29,976 bases of DNA from positions 1 through 29,976 of the forward strand of contig URDT01000014.1 in NCBI GenBank assembly GCA_900546745.1, given 5' to 3'. This document shows, one piece after another, positions 8,682 through 16,913 of this stretch. Position numbers and translations under genes: made by a program. The DNA comes from an uncultured Mycoplasmatota bacterium. GTDB lineage: Bacteria; Bacillota_I; Bacilli_A; RF39; UBA660. Under the pieces are notes generated by a model, which saw only the letters and a list, made by a program, of their open reading frames with translations, was not told where the DNA came from and did not search any database. Position 1 is the stretch's first letter; the number at the start of each line of letters is the position of its first letter.

Positions 8682-9401
8682 ATGGAACGTTTACAGAAAA
8701 TAATTGCTAGTAGTGGATATACTTCTAGAAGAAAAGCAGAAGAATTAATTTTAAAAGGAAAAGTAACAGTAAATGGGAATATTGTAAGAGAACTTGGTAC
8801 AAAAGTAGATAAATCAGATTGGATTGAAGTGAATGGATATAAAATTAATCAAGAACAAAAAGTCTATTTTTTATTAAATAAGCCGAGAGGAGTTGTTACA
8901 ACTACTAGCGATGATAAAGGAAGAAAAACAGTAGTTGATTTAATTGATACTGATAAAAGAATTTATCCAGTAGGAAGACTAGATTATGACACAACAGGGG
9001 TTTTATTATTGACAAATGATGGGGAATTATCGAATTTATTAATGCATCCAAAAAATAATATTGATAAAGTTTATATTGCAAAAGTAAAAGGATTAATTGG
9101 TAAAAAGGAATTAACAACTTTAGCGAATGGTGTTTATATTGATGGTAAAAAAACGGCTAAGTCAAAAACTAGAATAAAGAAATATGATAAAAAAACAAAT
9201 ACTTCTATTGTAGAAATTACAATTCACGAAGGAAGAAATCATCAAGTAAAGAAAATGTTTGAAGCAATTAATTATGAAGTTTTAAAATTAAAAAGAGAAC
9301 GTTATGATTTTTTAGATGTTCAAGATTTAAAATCTGGTGAGTATAGAATGTTAAATCCTAAAGAAGTAAAAAAATTATATAATGATTCGATGAATTCCTA
9401 A
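8682..9401 (+). CDS. rluB: 23S rRNA pseudouridine synthase, RluB type
   Basis: This 239-residue enzyme of the RsuA/RluB/E/F family has an N-terminal S4 RNA-binding domain (about 1-60, starting MERLQKIIASSGYTSRRKAE). The catalytic domain has Asp101 in the motif GRLDYDTTGVLLLTNDGE. RluB isomerises a uridine in helix 80 of 23S rRNA near the peptidyl-transferase centre. The ATG at 8682 is chosen because AGGTGAT lies 3 nt before it and the protein then matches the family's N-terminus; an upstream in-frame start at 8625 would add unrelated residues and lie over the promoter. Its place after spmB matches the order in Bacillus. RsuA-type activity cannot be fully excluded, but the synteny favours RluB. 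Confidence 0.93.
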   Translation: MERLQKIIASSGYTSRRKAEELILKGKVTVNGNIVRELGTKVDKSDWIEVNGYKINQEQKVYFLLNKPRGVVTTTSDDKGRKTVVDLIDTDKRIYPVGRLDYDTTGVLLLTNDGELSNLLMHPKNNIDKVYIAKVKGLIGKKELTTLANGVYIDGKKTAKSKTRIKKYDKKTNTSIVEITIHEGRNHQVKKMFEAINYEVLKLKRERYDFLDVQDLKSGEYRMLNPKEVKKLYNDSMNS

Positions 9402-9408
9402 AAACTGT

Positions 9409-9436
9409 TTGATAGATTATTTAGTTATGATATAAT
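9409..9436 (+). promoter_or_regulatory. SigmaA promoter of lipoprotein gene
   Basis: TTGATA (9409-9414), 16 nt, then TATAAT (9431-9436). The -10 box is 6 nt from AGAAGGAGG, so the leader is predicted to be about 13 nt long. Confidence 0.7.
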
Positions 9437-9455
9437 CTTGTTAGAAGGAGGAATT

Positions 9456-9926
9456 ATGAAAAAAGGTTTAAAATTTTTAGTTGTATTACCAATTGTATTC
9501 TTAACAGCTGGGTGTGGAGCTGAAAAAAAAGAAGTAGTGAATCATTGTGTTTTAACTAGCACAAGTACTACTCAAGGATATTCAGTTAATTCTACTTATG
9601 ATGTTTACTCAAAAAATAATGTGGTTAGTAAAGTTGTTACAGAGGAAGTTGTAGAATCTGATAATGAAAGTGTTTTAAGTTACTTTGAAAAATATTTAAA
9701 AGAAACTTATGAATCACAAAATGAAACTTATGGTGGTACTACAAATAAAGTAACTAACGAAAATGGAAAAGTTACTTCATCAACTACAATTGATTATTCA
9801 AAAATGGATCTTGATAAATTTGTAAAATCAAATACAGCTTTGAGTAGTTATGTAAATGATAAAAATCAATTAACTAAAGATGGTGTAATTAGTCTTTATG
9901 AATCTTTAGGCGCTAAATGCGAATAA
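9456..9926 (+). CDS. Small lipoprotein, YehR/DUF1307-like
   Basis: The 156-residue secreted lipoprotein has a signal peptide ending in the lipobox LTAGC, with lipidated Cys20. The mature part contains the alternating strands and the TIDYSKMDLDKF segment that recall the YehR (DUF1307) family of lipoproteins, whose function is unknown. It has just one further Cys near each end (CVLTS and the C-terminal KCE), which might pair. The start at ATG 9456 is set by AAGGAGG 4 nt upstream. The gene has its own promoter and converges with the ferredoxin gene, sharing a bidirectional terminator. The family assignment rests on pattern resemblance only. Confidence 0.75.
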   Translation: MKKGLKFLVVLPIVFLTAGCGAEKKEVVNHCVLTSTSTTQGYSVNSTYDVYSKNNVVSKVVTEEVVESDNESVLSYFEKYLKETYESQNETYGGTTNKVTNENGKVTSSTTIDYSKMDLDKFVKSNTALSSYVNDKNQLTKDGVISLYESLGAKCE

Positions 9927-9927
9927 A

Positions 9928-9957
9928 AAAACGTTGAGGTTTATTCTTCAACGTTTT
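9928..9957. terminator. Bidirectional terminator inside the ferredoxin 3' end
   Basis: A 12-bp stem (AAAACGTTGAGG at 9928-9939 with its complement, including one G-T pair, at 9946-9957) around the loop TTTATT has A runs on the left and T runs on the right. It can therefore stop the lipoprotein transcript and the opposing ferredoxin transcript. The ferredoxin stop codon (9941-9943) and last codons lie within the hairpin. Confidence 0.75.
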
Positions 9958-10156
9958 CAATTTTTATAGCATTTACAGGACAACCTTCTAGAATATCTTT
10001 TACTTCCTCTTGTTCTGTTTCGCTCATTTCATTGATTATATTTTTATCTTCTTTTGTATAGGCAGCATCATCCCCCATATCAAATACTTCAGGATTTGTT
10101 CCAGCACAGAATCCACAACGAATACAAATGTCTTTATCTACGATTACTTTTTCCAT
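9941..10156 (-). CDS. fer: Single [4Fe-4S] cluster ferredoxin
   Basis: The 71-residue electron carrier has the cluster-binding pattern C11-x2-C14-x2-C17 (CIRCGFC) and a fourth ligand Cys59 in EGCP. It is the short single-cluster ferredoxin type of Firmicutes, as in Bacillus Fer. The start MEKVIVDKD is chosen because AGGAGG lies 4 nt upstream on this strand; a further in-frame ATG 45 nt upstream overlaps the promoter. The protein is very acidic, as is usual for ferredoxins. It has its own promoter, divergent from the tail-anchored protein gene. Its redox partner cannot be told from this window. Confidence 0.93.
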   Translation of the reverse strand: MEKVIVDKDICIRCGFCAGTNPEVFDMGDDAAYTKEDKNIINEMSETEQEEVKDILEGCPVNAIKIENVEE

Positions 10157-10172
10157 ATTTCCTCCTACAGTC

Positions 10173-10201
10173 ATTATAAAAAAATTTTGAAATAAGTTCA
10201 A
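10173..10201 (-). promoter_or_regulatory. SigmaA promoter of the ferredoxin gene
   Basis: Read on the minus strand: TTGAAC, 17 nt, TATAAT, then 6 nt to AGGAGG. The predicted first transcribed base is the A of the ribosome binding site. Confidence 0.75.
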
Positions 10202-10208
10202 GTACTAG

Positions 10209-10237
10209 TTTAAAAAATAGTCAAATTATGATATGAT
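10209..10237 (+). promoter_or_regulatory. Candidate promoter of the tail-anchored protein gene
   Basis: TTTAAA (10209-10214), 17 nt, TATGAT (10232-10237), then 6 nt to AGGTGAT. The -35 box is weak, but the spacing is the same as in the other promoters here. Confidence 0.5.
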
Positions 10238-10255
10238 TATCCTAGGTGATGTCAA

Positions 10256-11041
10256 TTGAGTAGAATGGATCGATATTATAAAAATGATACTACCAATTTA
10301 AAAAAGAGAACGAGTCGTAATCAACAATTATATGATAGTATCTATGAGGACAATAATTATAGTAATATAGAAGGTATTGCTACTATTGACAAATCCAATG
10401 AGATTGATATCACAAAGATTAAGAATATGTTAAAAAATAGGGATGATTTATCACCAAAAAGAGAGTTATCTAAGTATGATGATAAAAAATTTGAATTTCC
10501 TAAATTAGAAAATTTTGAGGAAGAAACTGATCGTGTATATGATATTAGAGATATATTAACAAAAGCAAAAACAAATAAAGAAGAAGAAAAATATCAATCT
10601 TTAAAAGATTTAAATATGGATTTTTTGAAGGAAATGAAGGAACAAAAAAAGAAAAATGAACCTAATCTTGGTGATATGGTAGATACTATTACAAATACTA
10701 GTAAATTAAATAAATTATCTGATCATGAGTTAGGATTGGATATGTTTTCTGACTTAAAATCTAATGATAACACTGTAATAGGTGAAAAAGATTCTGTAAG
10801 AGCAATTTTAGAAGAAGCGAAGAAAAACGATTTAGCAAAAAAACAAGAAAACACTAGTGCTAATTTAGATCGTTCTTTCTTTACCTCAAGTATGAATTTT
10901 ACAGATGATGATTTTGAGCAAATTGCTGAATTAAATAAGCAAGTAAAGAAAAACAATGTAACAATAAAAATTTTAATATTTATTGTTATTGTAACTATAA
11001 CAGTGGGAGCTATACTCTTAGTTTTCCATTTTCTTAAGTGA
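10256..11041 (+). CDS. Charged cytoplasmic protein with C-terminal membrane anchor
   Basis: I do not recognise this protein. Its 261 residues are mostly charged and hydrophilic (rich in Lys, Asp, Glu and Asn), with predicted helical stretches. A single hydrophobic segment at the extreme C-terminus (about 237-260, NVTIKILIFIVIVTITVGAI) makes it a probable tail-anchored protein with its bulk in the cytoplasm. The short phrases VYDIRDILTKAK and VRAILEEAKKND look like a weak repeat. The start is TTG at 10256, placed 5 nt after AGGTGAT; the next ATG (10265) is too far from that site. The 3' end overlaps the convergent gerB-type gene by 24 nt. Confidence 0.8.
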   Translation: MSRMDRYYKNDTTNLKKRTSRNQQLYDSIYEDNNYSNIEGIATIDKSNEIDITKIKNMLKNRDDLSPKRELSKYDDKKFEFPKLENFEEETDRVYDIRDILTKAKTNKEEEKYQSLKDLNMDFLKEMKEQKKKNEPNLGDMVDTITNTSKLNKLSDHELGLDMFSDLKSNDNTVIGEKDSVRAILEEAKKNDLAKKQENTSANLDRSFFTSSMNFTDDDFEQIAELNKQVKKNNVTIKILIFIVIVTITVGAILLVFHFLK

Positions 11042-12118
11042 TACTTTTTGTATCTTTTTTTTATAAAAAATTGTAATTGTAATAATAAATGGAATTATAA
11101 TAAAGAAAATTCCCATAATCAGTGGATAATACTTTGTTGTAAAGAATTCACTAAAAGTATTATTTTTAAAAATATATTGACTGAAATACATAATGATAAT
11201 AATAATGATAAAATTTAGCTTATTTTTAATTTTAAAAATGTCTTCTATAGATTTTGACGTATAATAAAATCCAAATAATGTTGGAACAAATAATCCAATA
11301 ATCCATTGTATAGATAAAGTATTTTCCATTCTTTCAATAAAACCTCCGATGAATACTCTTTTTAAAATATGATAAGAAGAATATTGATATAGAGAAGTTA
11401 ATTCTATTCCAAAAACTGCTAAAGTAAAAAACATAATAATAAAAATTAATGTATTAGTGACTAAATAAGTAATAATAAGATAACGATTTAGATTTTTTCC
11501 TTCTATTTGATTTCTTGGAACAATCAAAATTAAAAAAATTGGTAAAATCATATAAGAAACATAATTATAAATACCTTTTAAAACAGGAGTAATTCCATTT
11601 TCTAGAATTGGTTGAATATTCGTTAACTTAATTTGACTAGCAAGACCTAAGGCACTAATGATATATAAAATAATAGCAAAATAAAATAACATAAATGTTG
11701 TTCGAAATAATATCCTAGGTCCTTTAATAATTAAATAGATACTAGGAATAATAAAAATAACTGTAATAAACCAAGAAGGAGTATTGTATAAATATTGAGA
11801 ACTTACAAAACTTGTTAAATTCCAAAAAGTGATCAAATTAAAGCTAATTACAAACAAGAGAAGGAAAATACTAATTATTTTTCCTAAAGTTTTTCCAAAC
11901 AATTCTTCATTTAATTCATTGATGTTTTTTTGATTACTATTATTAAAAATATAAATGTACATCAAAATAATCGGAAGACCTAATATGGTAGCAATTGGAG
12001 GAATCATCCAAAAATTGATTCCTGCAATTTTTAAACAACTTTCTGCTCCAATACCAAGGAAACAAGAAAACATTAAAAATCCTATCATAATACAAAATTG
12101 TGAAGATTTAGTTCTCAT
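11018..12118 (-). CDS. gerKB: Spore germination receptor B subunit (GerAB/GerKB family permease)
   Basis: The 366-residue integral membrane protein has about ten hydrophobic segments and belongs to the spore germination branch of the APC transporter superfamily (GerAB/GerKB/YndE). In known receptors the B subunit binds the germinant in the spore inner membrane. It is the last gene of a gerA-gerC-gerB operon and overlaps the end of the gerC gene by 11 nt. The ATG at 12118 follows AAGGAGG at a 6-nt spacing. The A-C-B order is that of gerK rather than gerA of Bacillus, so the symbol follows gene order; the germinant is unknown. Its last codons overlap the opposing tail-anchored protein gene. Confidence 0.9.
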   Translation of the reverse strand: MRTKSSQFCIMIGFLMFSCFLGIGAESCLKIAGINFWMIPPIATILGLPIILMYIYIFNNSNQKNINELNEELFGKTLGKIISIFLLLFVISFNLITFWNLTSFVSSQYLYNTPSWFITVIFIIPSIYLIIKGPRILFRTTFMLFYFAIILYIISALGLASQIKLTNIQPILENGITPVLKGIYNYVSYMILPIFLILIVPRNQIEGKNLNRYLIITYLVTNTLIFIIMFFTLAVFGIELTSLYQYSSYHILKRVFIGGFIERMENTLSIQWIIGLFVPTLFGFYYTSKSIEDIFKIKNKLNFIIIIIIMYFSQYIFKNNTFSEFFTTKYYPLIMGIFFIIIPFIITITIFYKKKIQKVSLKKMEN

Positions 12119-13292
12119 TTTTTGCCTCCTTAATAGATTGTTTCGTGGATCCTTTTGTACTGATATTGATATTTGATTTTACTTTAATTTTTATATCTGG
12201 AAATATATCTTGATCCCAATCCTTAATTTTTTTATAGTATTTAGGATTTTTTTTGTAGACTAAATTTCCGATTCCAATAACATCACTTTTTAAATCCTTT
12301 TGAATTAATTTCAAGCCTTTTTTCATTAATGATTCCACTTTATCATTGATTTCTTTTTCAATTTTATCAATAACTTTAGGATCTGTTAATTCTAAATTAC
12401 AACTATTCTCTGTGATATCTCCAATTCCTTTTACAGAAATCGTTGCAATAGGTTTTCCATTTTTAAATTCAATACTTGTTTTTGAGGATACTTGAGATAA
12501 ACTTGCTACTAAATAATCATCACCACATTTATCTTCAATAATCATTTCATCGATTCGATTCATCATCAAATTAATTCCACGACTTTCATTGTTAGAAGCA
12601 GATCCAATTAATTTATCATCATCAAAAATTGTTAAAGTACCTAATTTTAAAATCGCACTCGGACTTGATTTTTCCAAATTCTTATCATCAGAGCCTTTCT
12701 TTTCATCTCCTTCAATAGTAATTGTTGGTAACAAAGGATTAATTCCTTTTTTTAATAAGTTTTCAATAAATTTACTATACGTGACAGCAGCGCTAACAGC
12801 TTGTGATTCACTAGAAGATTTAATATTGATAGAAATTGTTTGTGAAGGAAATGTCTCTAAAGGAGATATAATTTGAATTATATCTTTTGCAGAGTAATCT
12901 GTTGCGATTGCGATGTAAAATCTTTTCGTCGATTCAGAATTTCTAAGAAGTAAATCTAAAATATCCATCAGTCCTTCTTTGGCGACTTCTTCAGATATTA
13001 CAATGACAGCTAAATGTCCAATGTAAGTTTGTCTAGGATTTTCCAAATCGATATTTTTTAAAGCATCTGATATTGTATTTCCTTTCGCACTGTATACAAC
13101 AGTTTGCGATTCTCCTTTCTCAGCACTTACTTGTCCTTTTTTAGAGTTCGCAATTAAAATACTAATTTCATATTCATCATCTTTTTTGTCAATTGCTAAA
13201 GCTGTAGAAATAGCAATTGAGTTTAATTCATGATAATTCCAACAACCAGTCATAAAAAACAAAAGAAATAAAACAAGTATTTTTTTATTCAT
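12108..13292 (-). CDS. gerKC: Spore germination receptor C subunit, lipoprotein (GerAC/GerKC family)
   Basis: The 394-residue lipoprotein has a short signal peptide and the lipobox MTGC (lipidated Cys17), followed by WNYHELNSIAISTALAIDK, the classic N-terminus of Ger(x)C proteins. GerC lipoproteins sit on the outer face of the spore inner membrane and are required for receptor function. The start chosen is the ATG at 13292, preceded by GGGTGAT; it overlaps the gerA stop by 8 nt. A GTG nine bases upstream lies within the ribosome site. Overlaps on both sides show tight co-translation with the A and B subunits. Confidence 0.93.
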   Translation of the reverse strand: MNKKILVLFLLFFMTGCWNYHELNSIAISTALAIDKKDDEYEISILIANSKKGQVSAEKGESQTVVYSAKGNTISDALKNIDLENPRQTYIGHLAVIVISEEVAKEGLMDILDLLLRNSESTKRFYIAIATDYSAKDIIQIISPLETFPSQTISINIKSSSESQAVSAAVTYSKFIENLLKKGINPLLPTITIEGDEKKGSDDKNLEKSSPSAILKLGTLTIFDDDKLIGSASNNESRGINLMMNRIDEMIIEDKCGDDYLVASLSQVSSKTSIEFKNGKPIATISVKGIGDITENSCNLELTDPKVIDKIEKEINDKVESLMKKGLKLIQKDLKSDVIGIGNLVYKKNPKYYKKIKDWDQDIFPDIKIKVKSNINISTKGSTKQSIKEAKNEN

Positions 13293-14748
13293 GTTGATCA
13301 CCCAATTTTGTTTGATTTTTTTCAGCTAAATAACTAGGCCTATATTTTAGCTTGTTAAAAGGAAAAAGAATAACAGAATCTGACAATGCTTTTAAATTTA
13401 GAGGACTAAATGGTGCTAAATAAGGGACTTCGTCTGTTGTAACACTGGCTAACTTTGTAACAAAAATAATTCCGGCAACAACAATTCCAATTAATCCTGC
13501 TATGGTTGCAAAAATAATAAATATAAGTCGCCAAATACGCAAAGCATTTACAAAATCAATATCCGTAAATAATAACCCACAAATAGAAGTAATTGCTACA
13601 ACAATAATAACAATAGGAGATACAATTCCCGCACTAACTGCAGCATCTCCTAAAACTAGGGCTCCAACGATACTAATAGCGGCTCCCATTGGAGATGGAA
13701 TTCGAATATTACTTTCTCGCAAAATTTCAAAAGTAATCATCATCATAATTACTTCAAAAGCAGTAGGAAAAGGAACACCATCTTGTTGAATTGCTAAAGA
13801 TATTAATAATTCATTAGGAATCATTTCTTGATTAAAAGTTGTAACAGCAATATAAAAAGCAGGAGTTAATATTGTTAAAAATAAGGCTAGACATCTTAAA
13901 ATTCTAGTAAAATTTATATTGTCTGTTTTTTGATAATAGTCTTCTGGTGTATGGATAAAGTCTGTTAAAACAGTAGGAGTAATTAAAACAAAAGGAGAGT
14001 TTTCTACTAATATAACGATTTTTCCTTCTAATAAAGCGGTTGATGCAACATCTGGTCTTTCAGAACTTTTTATTTTTGGAAGAGAAGAAGGATTTTTTTT
14101 AATTAAAAAGTCTCGGATATATCCACTATCTAGAACTCCATCAATATCAATAGAATCAATAATTTTTTCAATTTTTTCGACTCTTTTTAAATCAACGACA
14201 TCTTCAATAAAAGCAACGGATACTTTTGTTTTCGTTTTTCTTCCAACAATATGTTCTTTAAACCATAATTTATTTGTCTTAATTCTTTTTCTAATTAGAC
14301 CAATATTAGTAGAGTAGTTTTCATTAAATCCATCCTTAGGTCCTCTAACAATTGTTTCGCTAGTACTTTCTGTAATTCCTCTATTCAAATTAGCCTTTGT
14401 TTCTATAGAAATTGCCTTTGTTTCTCCTTCGATAAAAATAATGGTATAACCACTGGCTAATTTATAACAGATATCTTCTAAATTTTCTTCGATATAAAGT
14501 TGACTATTATAAATACTGTTTTCTAGCATATGAAATAATGAATCAAAATTTTTTTCTTTTTTATTACGAACATAGTATCCGAGATCTTTCATTAGAAAAT
14601 TACTAACTTTATCATCACTAGTAACGCTTTCTAAGTAAACATACATTAATTCCTGTTCCTTAGTTTTTATCAAACGAAAAACTAAGTCGGTACTATCTCC
14701 AAATTGCTTTTTAATTTCTTGTTTGATTTTATTTAATTCTTTTTCCAT
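13285..14748 (-). CDS. gerKA: Spore germination receptor A subunit (GerAA/GerKA family)
   Basis: The 487-residue GerA-family protein has a large soluble N-terminal region (about 1-270) containing the family motif RGPKDGFNEN and the segment SSERPDV. A C-terminal membrane domain follows with about five hydrophobic segments, including RIPSPMGAAISIVGALVLGDA. The A subunit forms the core of the germinant receptor in the spore inner membrane. The start MEKELNKIKQ is set by AAGGTGAT 3 nt upstream; an earlier in-frame ATG at 14775 has no ribosome site. It heads the operon and is divergent from rlmD. In Bacillus such operons are read by sigmaG in the forespore. Confidence 0.94.
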   Translation of the reverse strand: MEKELNKIKQEIKKQFGDSTDLVFRLIKTKEQELMYVYLESVTSDDKVSNFLMKDLGYYVRNKKEKNFDSLFHMLENSIYNSQLYIEENLEDICYKLASGYTIIFIEGETKAISIETKANLNRGITESTSETIVRGPKDGFNENYSTNIGLIRKRIKTNKLWFKEHIVGRKTKTKVSVAFIEDVVDLKRVEKIEKIIDSIDIDGVLDSGYIRDFLIKKNPSSLPKIKSSERPDVASTALLEGKIVILVENSPFVLITPTVLTDFIHTPEDYYQKTDNINFTRILRCLALFLTILTPAFYIAVTTFNQEMIPNELLISLAIQQDGVPFPTAFEVIMMMITFEILRESNIRIPSPMGAAISIVGALVLGDAAVSAGIVSPIVIIVVAITSICGLLFTDIDFVNALRIWRLIFIIFATIAGLIGIVVAGIIFVTKLASVTTDEVPYLAPFSPLNLKALSDSVILFPFNKLKYRPSYLAEKNQTKLGDQHE

Positions 14749-14766
14749 ACAATCACCTTTTTTTAG

Positions 14767-14797
14767 TATTGCCAATTCTTACTAAAATATTAAAAAA
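14767..14797 (-). promoter_or_regulatory. Weak candidate sigmaG-like promoter of the ger operon
   Basis: On the minus strand, TTAATA is followed by 17 nt and AATACTA, which is one base from the sigmaG -10 consensus CATACTA; the -35 is a poor match to GNATR. It is plausible because Bacillus germination receptor operons depend on sigmaG, but it is weak by sequence alone. Confidence 0.25.
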
Positions 14798-14818
14798 CTT
14801 TAAAAATTATAGTATAAT
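14790..14818 (+). promoter_or_regulatory. Candidate sigmaA promoter of rlmD
   Basis: TTAAAA (14790-14795), 17 nt, TATAAT (14813-14818). The ribosome site TGGTGAG begins 6 nt after the -10 box. Confidence 0.55.
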
Positions 14819-14834
14819 AACATGTGGTGAGATT

Positions 14835-16025
14835 ATGTATAAAATAGAAAAGCTAGATCATAAAGGAAGAGGAATTACTTTTGTAGATAATAAAATTACT
14901 TTTGTAGAAAATGCTTTAAAAGATGAAATTGTGGATATTCGTATTCTTAACCAAAAAAAGAAATTTAATGAAGCAAAAGTTTTAAGTATTATTACAGAAA
15001 GTGTAGATCGTGTAACACCGATTTGTCCTTATTATAAGGATTGTGGTGGATGTAATTTAATGCATTTAAAATATGAAAAACAATTAGAGTATAAAAAAGA
15101 AAAAGTTAGTGAAATTTTAAAACGATATGGAAATTTAGAAATTAGTATAGATTCTATTCAATCGACTTCTTGTTTAAATTATCGAAATAAGGTTACCTTA
15201 CAAGTAAAAAAAGGACTAGGATTTTATAAAGATAATACGTATGATATTGTTGAAATTGATCATTGTGATATTGTAGAACCAAGAATTAATGAAGTTATTG
15301 AATCTTTAAAAAATGAGGATTTATCTGTCATTTATCAAATTGTTATTCGTGTAAGTTGTGATGAAGTAATGGTTGTTTTTAAAACGAATGAAGATTTGAA
15401 ATTAGATTTAGAGCAATTAAAAGTAGATACTATTATTATGTACAAAGATGGTAATTATAAAACTGTAAAAGGAAAAGGATATATTACAGAAACTTTAGAA
15501 AATTTAAAATTTATTGTTTCTCCTGATTCTTTTTTTCAAGTAAATAGTAAAGGAGCTTTATTATTATATAACCAAGTTTTAGAATATGCTTCGTTAACTG
15601 GAAATGAAAATGTATTAGATTTATTTTGTGGTACAGGTACTATTGGAATGTTTTTAAGTCGCAAGGCAAAAAAAGTAATTGGGGTTGAAATTAATCGGTA
15701 TGCGATTGAAGATGCGAAAAAGAATGCTGAAATGAATAGTGTTTCTAATATAGAGTTTATTTGTGATGATGCTACCAATGTAAAATTAAATGGGATTGAC
15801 GTTGTAGTAGTTGATCCTCCTAGAAGTGGGTTAAATCCTAAAATTATAGAATATTTGTTAAATTTAAAATCAAAAAAAATAATCTATGTTTCTTGTGATC
15901 CTATGACTTTAGCAAGAGATTTAAAAAGTTTACAAGATGGTTATGATATAAAAGAGGTAAGTTTAGTAGATATGTTTCCGAATACTTATCATGTAGAAAC
16001 CGTTTGTGTATTAGAAAAAAAATAA
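14835..16025 (+). CDS. rlmD: 23S rRNA (uracil-C5)-methyltransferase, RlmD/RumA family
   Basis: The 396-residue SAM-dependent enzyme forms 5-methyluridine in 23S rRNA. It has an N-terminal TRAM-like domain (about 1-55) and an iron-sulfur cluster motif with Cys64, Cys70 and Cys73 (CPYYKDCGGC), the fourth ligand probably lying in DHCDIV. The SAM-binding motif is VLDLFCGTGTIG, and the catalytic Cys354 is in VSCDPMTLARDL. In Bacillus the homologue RlmCD modifies two sites (U747 and U1939), and a single copy here could do the same. The ATG at 14835 is chosen for GGTGAG just upstream; an in-frame ATG at 14769 would add a tail lying over the promoter. The gene is divergent from the ger operon. Confidence 0.93.
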   Translation: MYKIEKLDHKGRGITFVDNKITFVENALKDEIVDIRILNQKKKFNEAKVLSIITESVDRVTPICPYYKDCGGCNLMHLKYEKQLEYKKEKVSEILKRYGNLEISIDSIQSTSCLNYRNKVTLQVKKGLGFYKDNTYDIVEIDHCDIVEPRINEVIESLKNEDLSVIYQIVIRVSCDEVMVVFKTNEDLKLDLEQLKVDTIIMYKDGNYKTVKGKGYITETLENLKFIVSPDSFFQVNSKGALLLYNQVLEYASLTGNENVLDLFCGTGTIGMFLSRKAKKVIGVEINRYAIEDAKKNAEMNSVSNIEFICDDATNVKLNGIDVVVVDPPRSGLNPKIIEYLLNLKSKKIIYVSCDPMTLARDLKSLQDGYDIKEVSLVDMFPNTYHVETVCVLEKK

Positions 16026-16146
16026 TTTTAATTTAGTATTATTAACAATTTATTAAATTTTACAAAGAAAAATAACACAAACTAAAAATTTTAAATAGTT
16101 GAACATAAAACTCTAGGAATACTTCCTGTTAAATTTTACTACCATG

Positions 16147-16159
16147 ATTCATAATGAAT
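16147..16159 (+). promoter_or_regulatory. Small palindrome upstream of xre-type gene, possible operator
   Basis: ATTCAT-A-ATGAAT is a perfect 13-bp palindrome located 9 nt before the GGAGAG ribosome site of the Xre-family gene. Autoregulators often bind such sites near their own start, but palindromes this short are common in AT-rich DNA. Confidence 0.3.
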
Positions 16160-16179
16160 TGTGAAAAGGAGAGATTTTT

Positions 16180-16890
16180 ATGAATCAAGAAAAAATAGGA
16201 AAATTTATTTTAGAATGTCGAAAGAAAAAGAATTTAACGCAATCAGAGTTAGCCGAAAAAATAGGAGTAACCGATAAATCAATTAGTAATTGGGAAAATG
16301 GCAGAAATATGCCAGATTTATCTTTATTTAAACCACTTTGTGAAATATTAGATATTTCAGTAAATGATTTGATTAGTGGCGAAAATGTATCGCAAGATGA
16401 ATATCAAAAAAAATTAGAAGAAAATATTATTAGTACCATTGATTATACCAATAAAAAAGTACTAGAAAAAAATAACATAATTGGTATTATTTTGATTACT
16501 TTTAGTGTTTTATTAGTGATTACAGCCTTTTCCATATTTCCAAGCGAAAGTAGTTGGGGTTCTATTTATTCAATATTTGGTGGAGTAATATCCCTAATTG
16601 GAGTTTCAAAATTTACTAGAAAATTAAAATTTCAAAAAAGATTTCTATTTAATTTTGGATATTTTCTTTTGTTTGTTATAATGTCACTTTTAATTGATTA
16701 TATAAGTGTTGTTAATATGAAACAAGCTCCAAGATTTTCAATTTATAAAACAACGTCTGATTCATCGATTTATTATGATACATTATTTTATGATGTTGTA
16801 AGATGTAATAGAGATACCAAAAAGGAATATTATAAAGTAATGAAAAATCAATCTTATGATATTGAGGAAATTGAAAAATATTGTAAATAG
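16180..16890 (+). CDS. Xre-family HTH regulator with membrane domain
   Basis: The 236-residue protein has an N-terminal Cro/CI-type helix-turn-helix (about 5-62, core LTQSELAEKIGVTDKSISNW). A linker follows, and then three hydrophobic segments (about 100-121, 127-144, 156-177) and a short Tyr/Asp-rich tail of about 55 residues. HTH-plus-membrane proteins of this kind are common in Firmicutes and may sense membrane or extracellular signals; no target can be named. The ATG follows AAAAGGAGAG. The gene stands alone between rlmD and a block of accessory or decayed sequence. Confidence 0.85.
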   Translation: MNQEKIGKFILECRKKKNLTQSELAEKIGVTDKSISNWENGRNMPDLSLFKPLCEILDISVNDLISGENVSQDEYQKKLEENIISTIDYTNKKVLEKNNIIGIILITFSVLLVITAFSIFPSESSWGSIYSIFGGVISLIGVSKFTRKLKFQKRFLFNFGYFLLFVIMSLLIDYISVVNMKQAPRFSIYKTTSDSSIYYDTLFYDVVRCNRDTKKEYYKVMKNQSYDIEEIEKYCK

Positions 16891-16913
16891 TAAATATTTT
16901 TAGCAGATATAAA

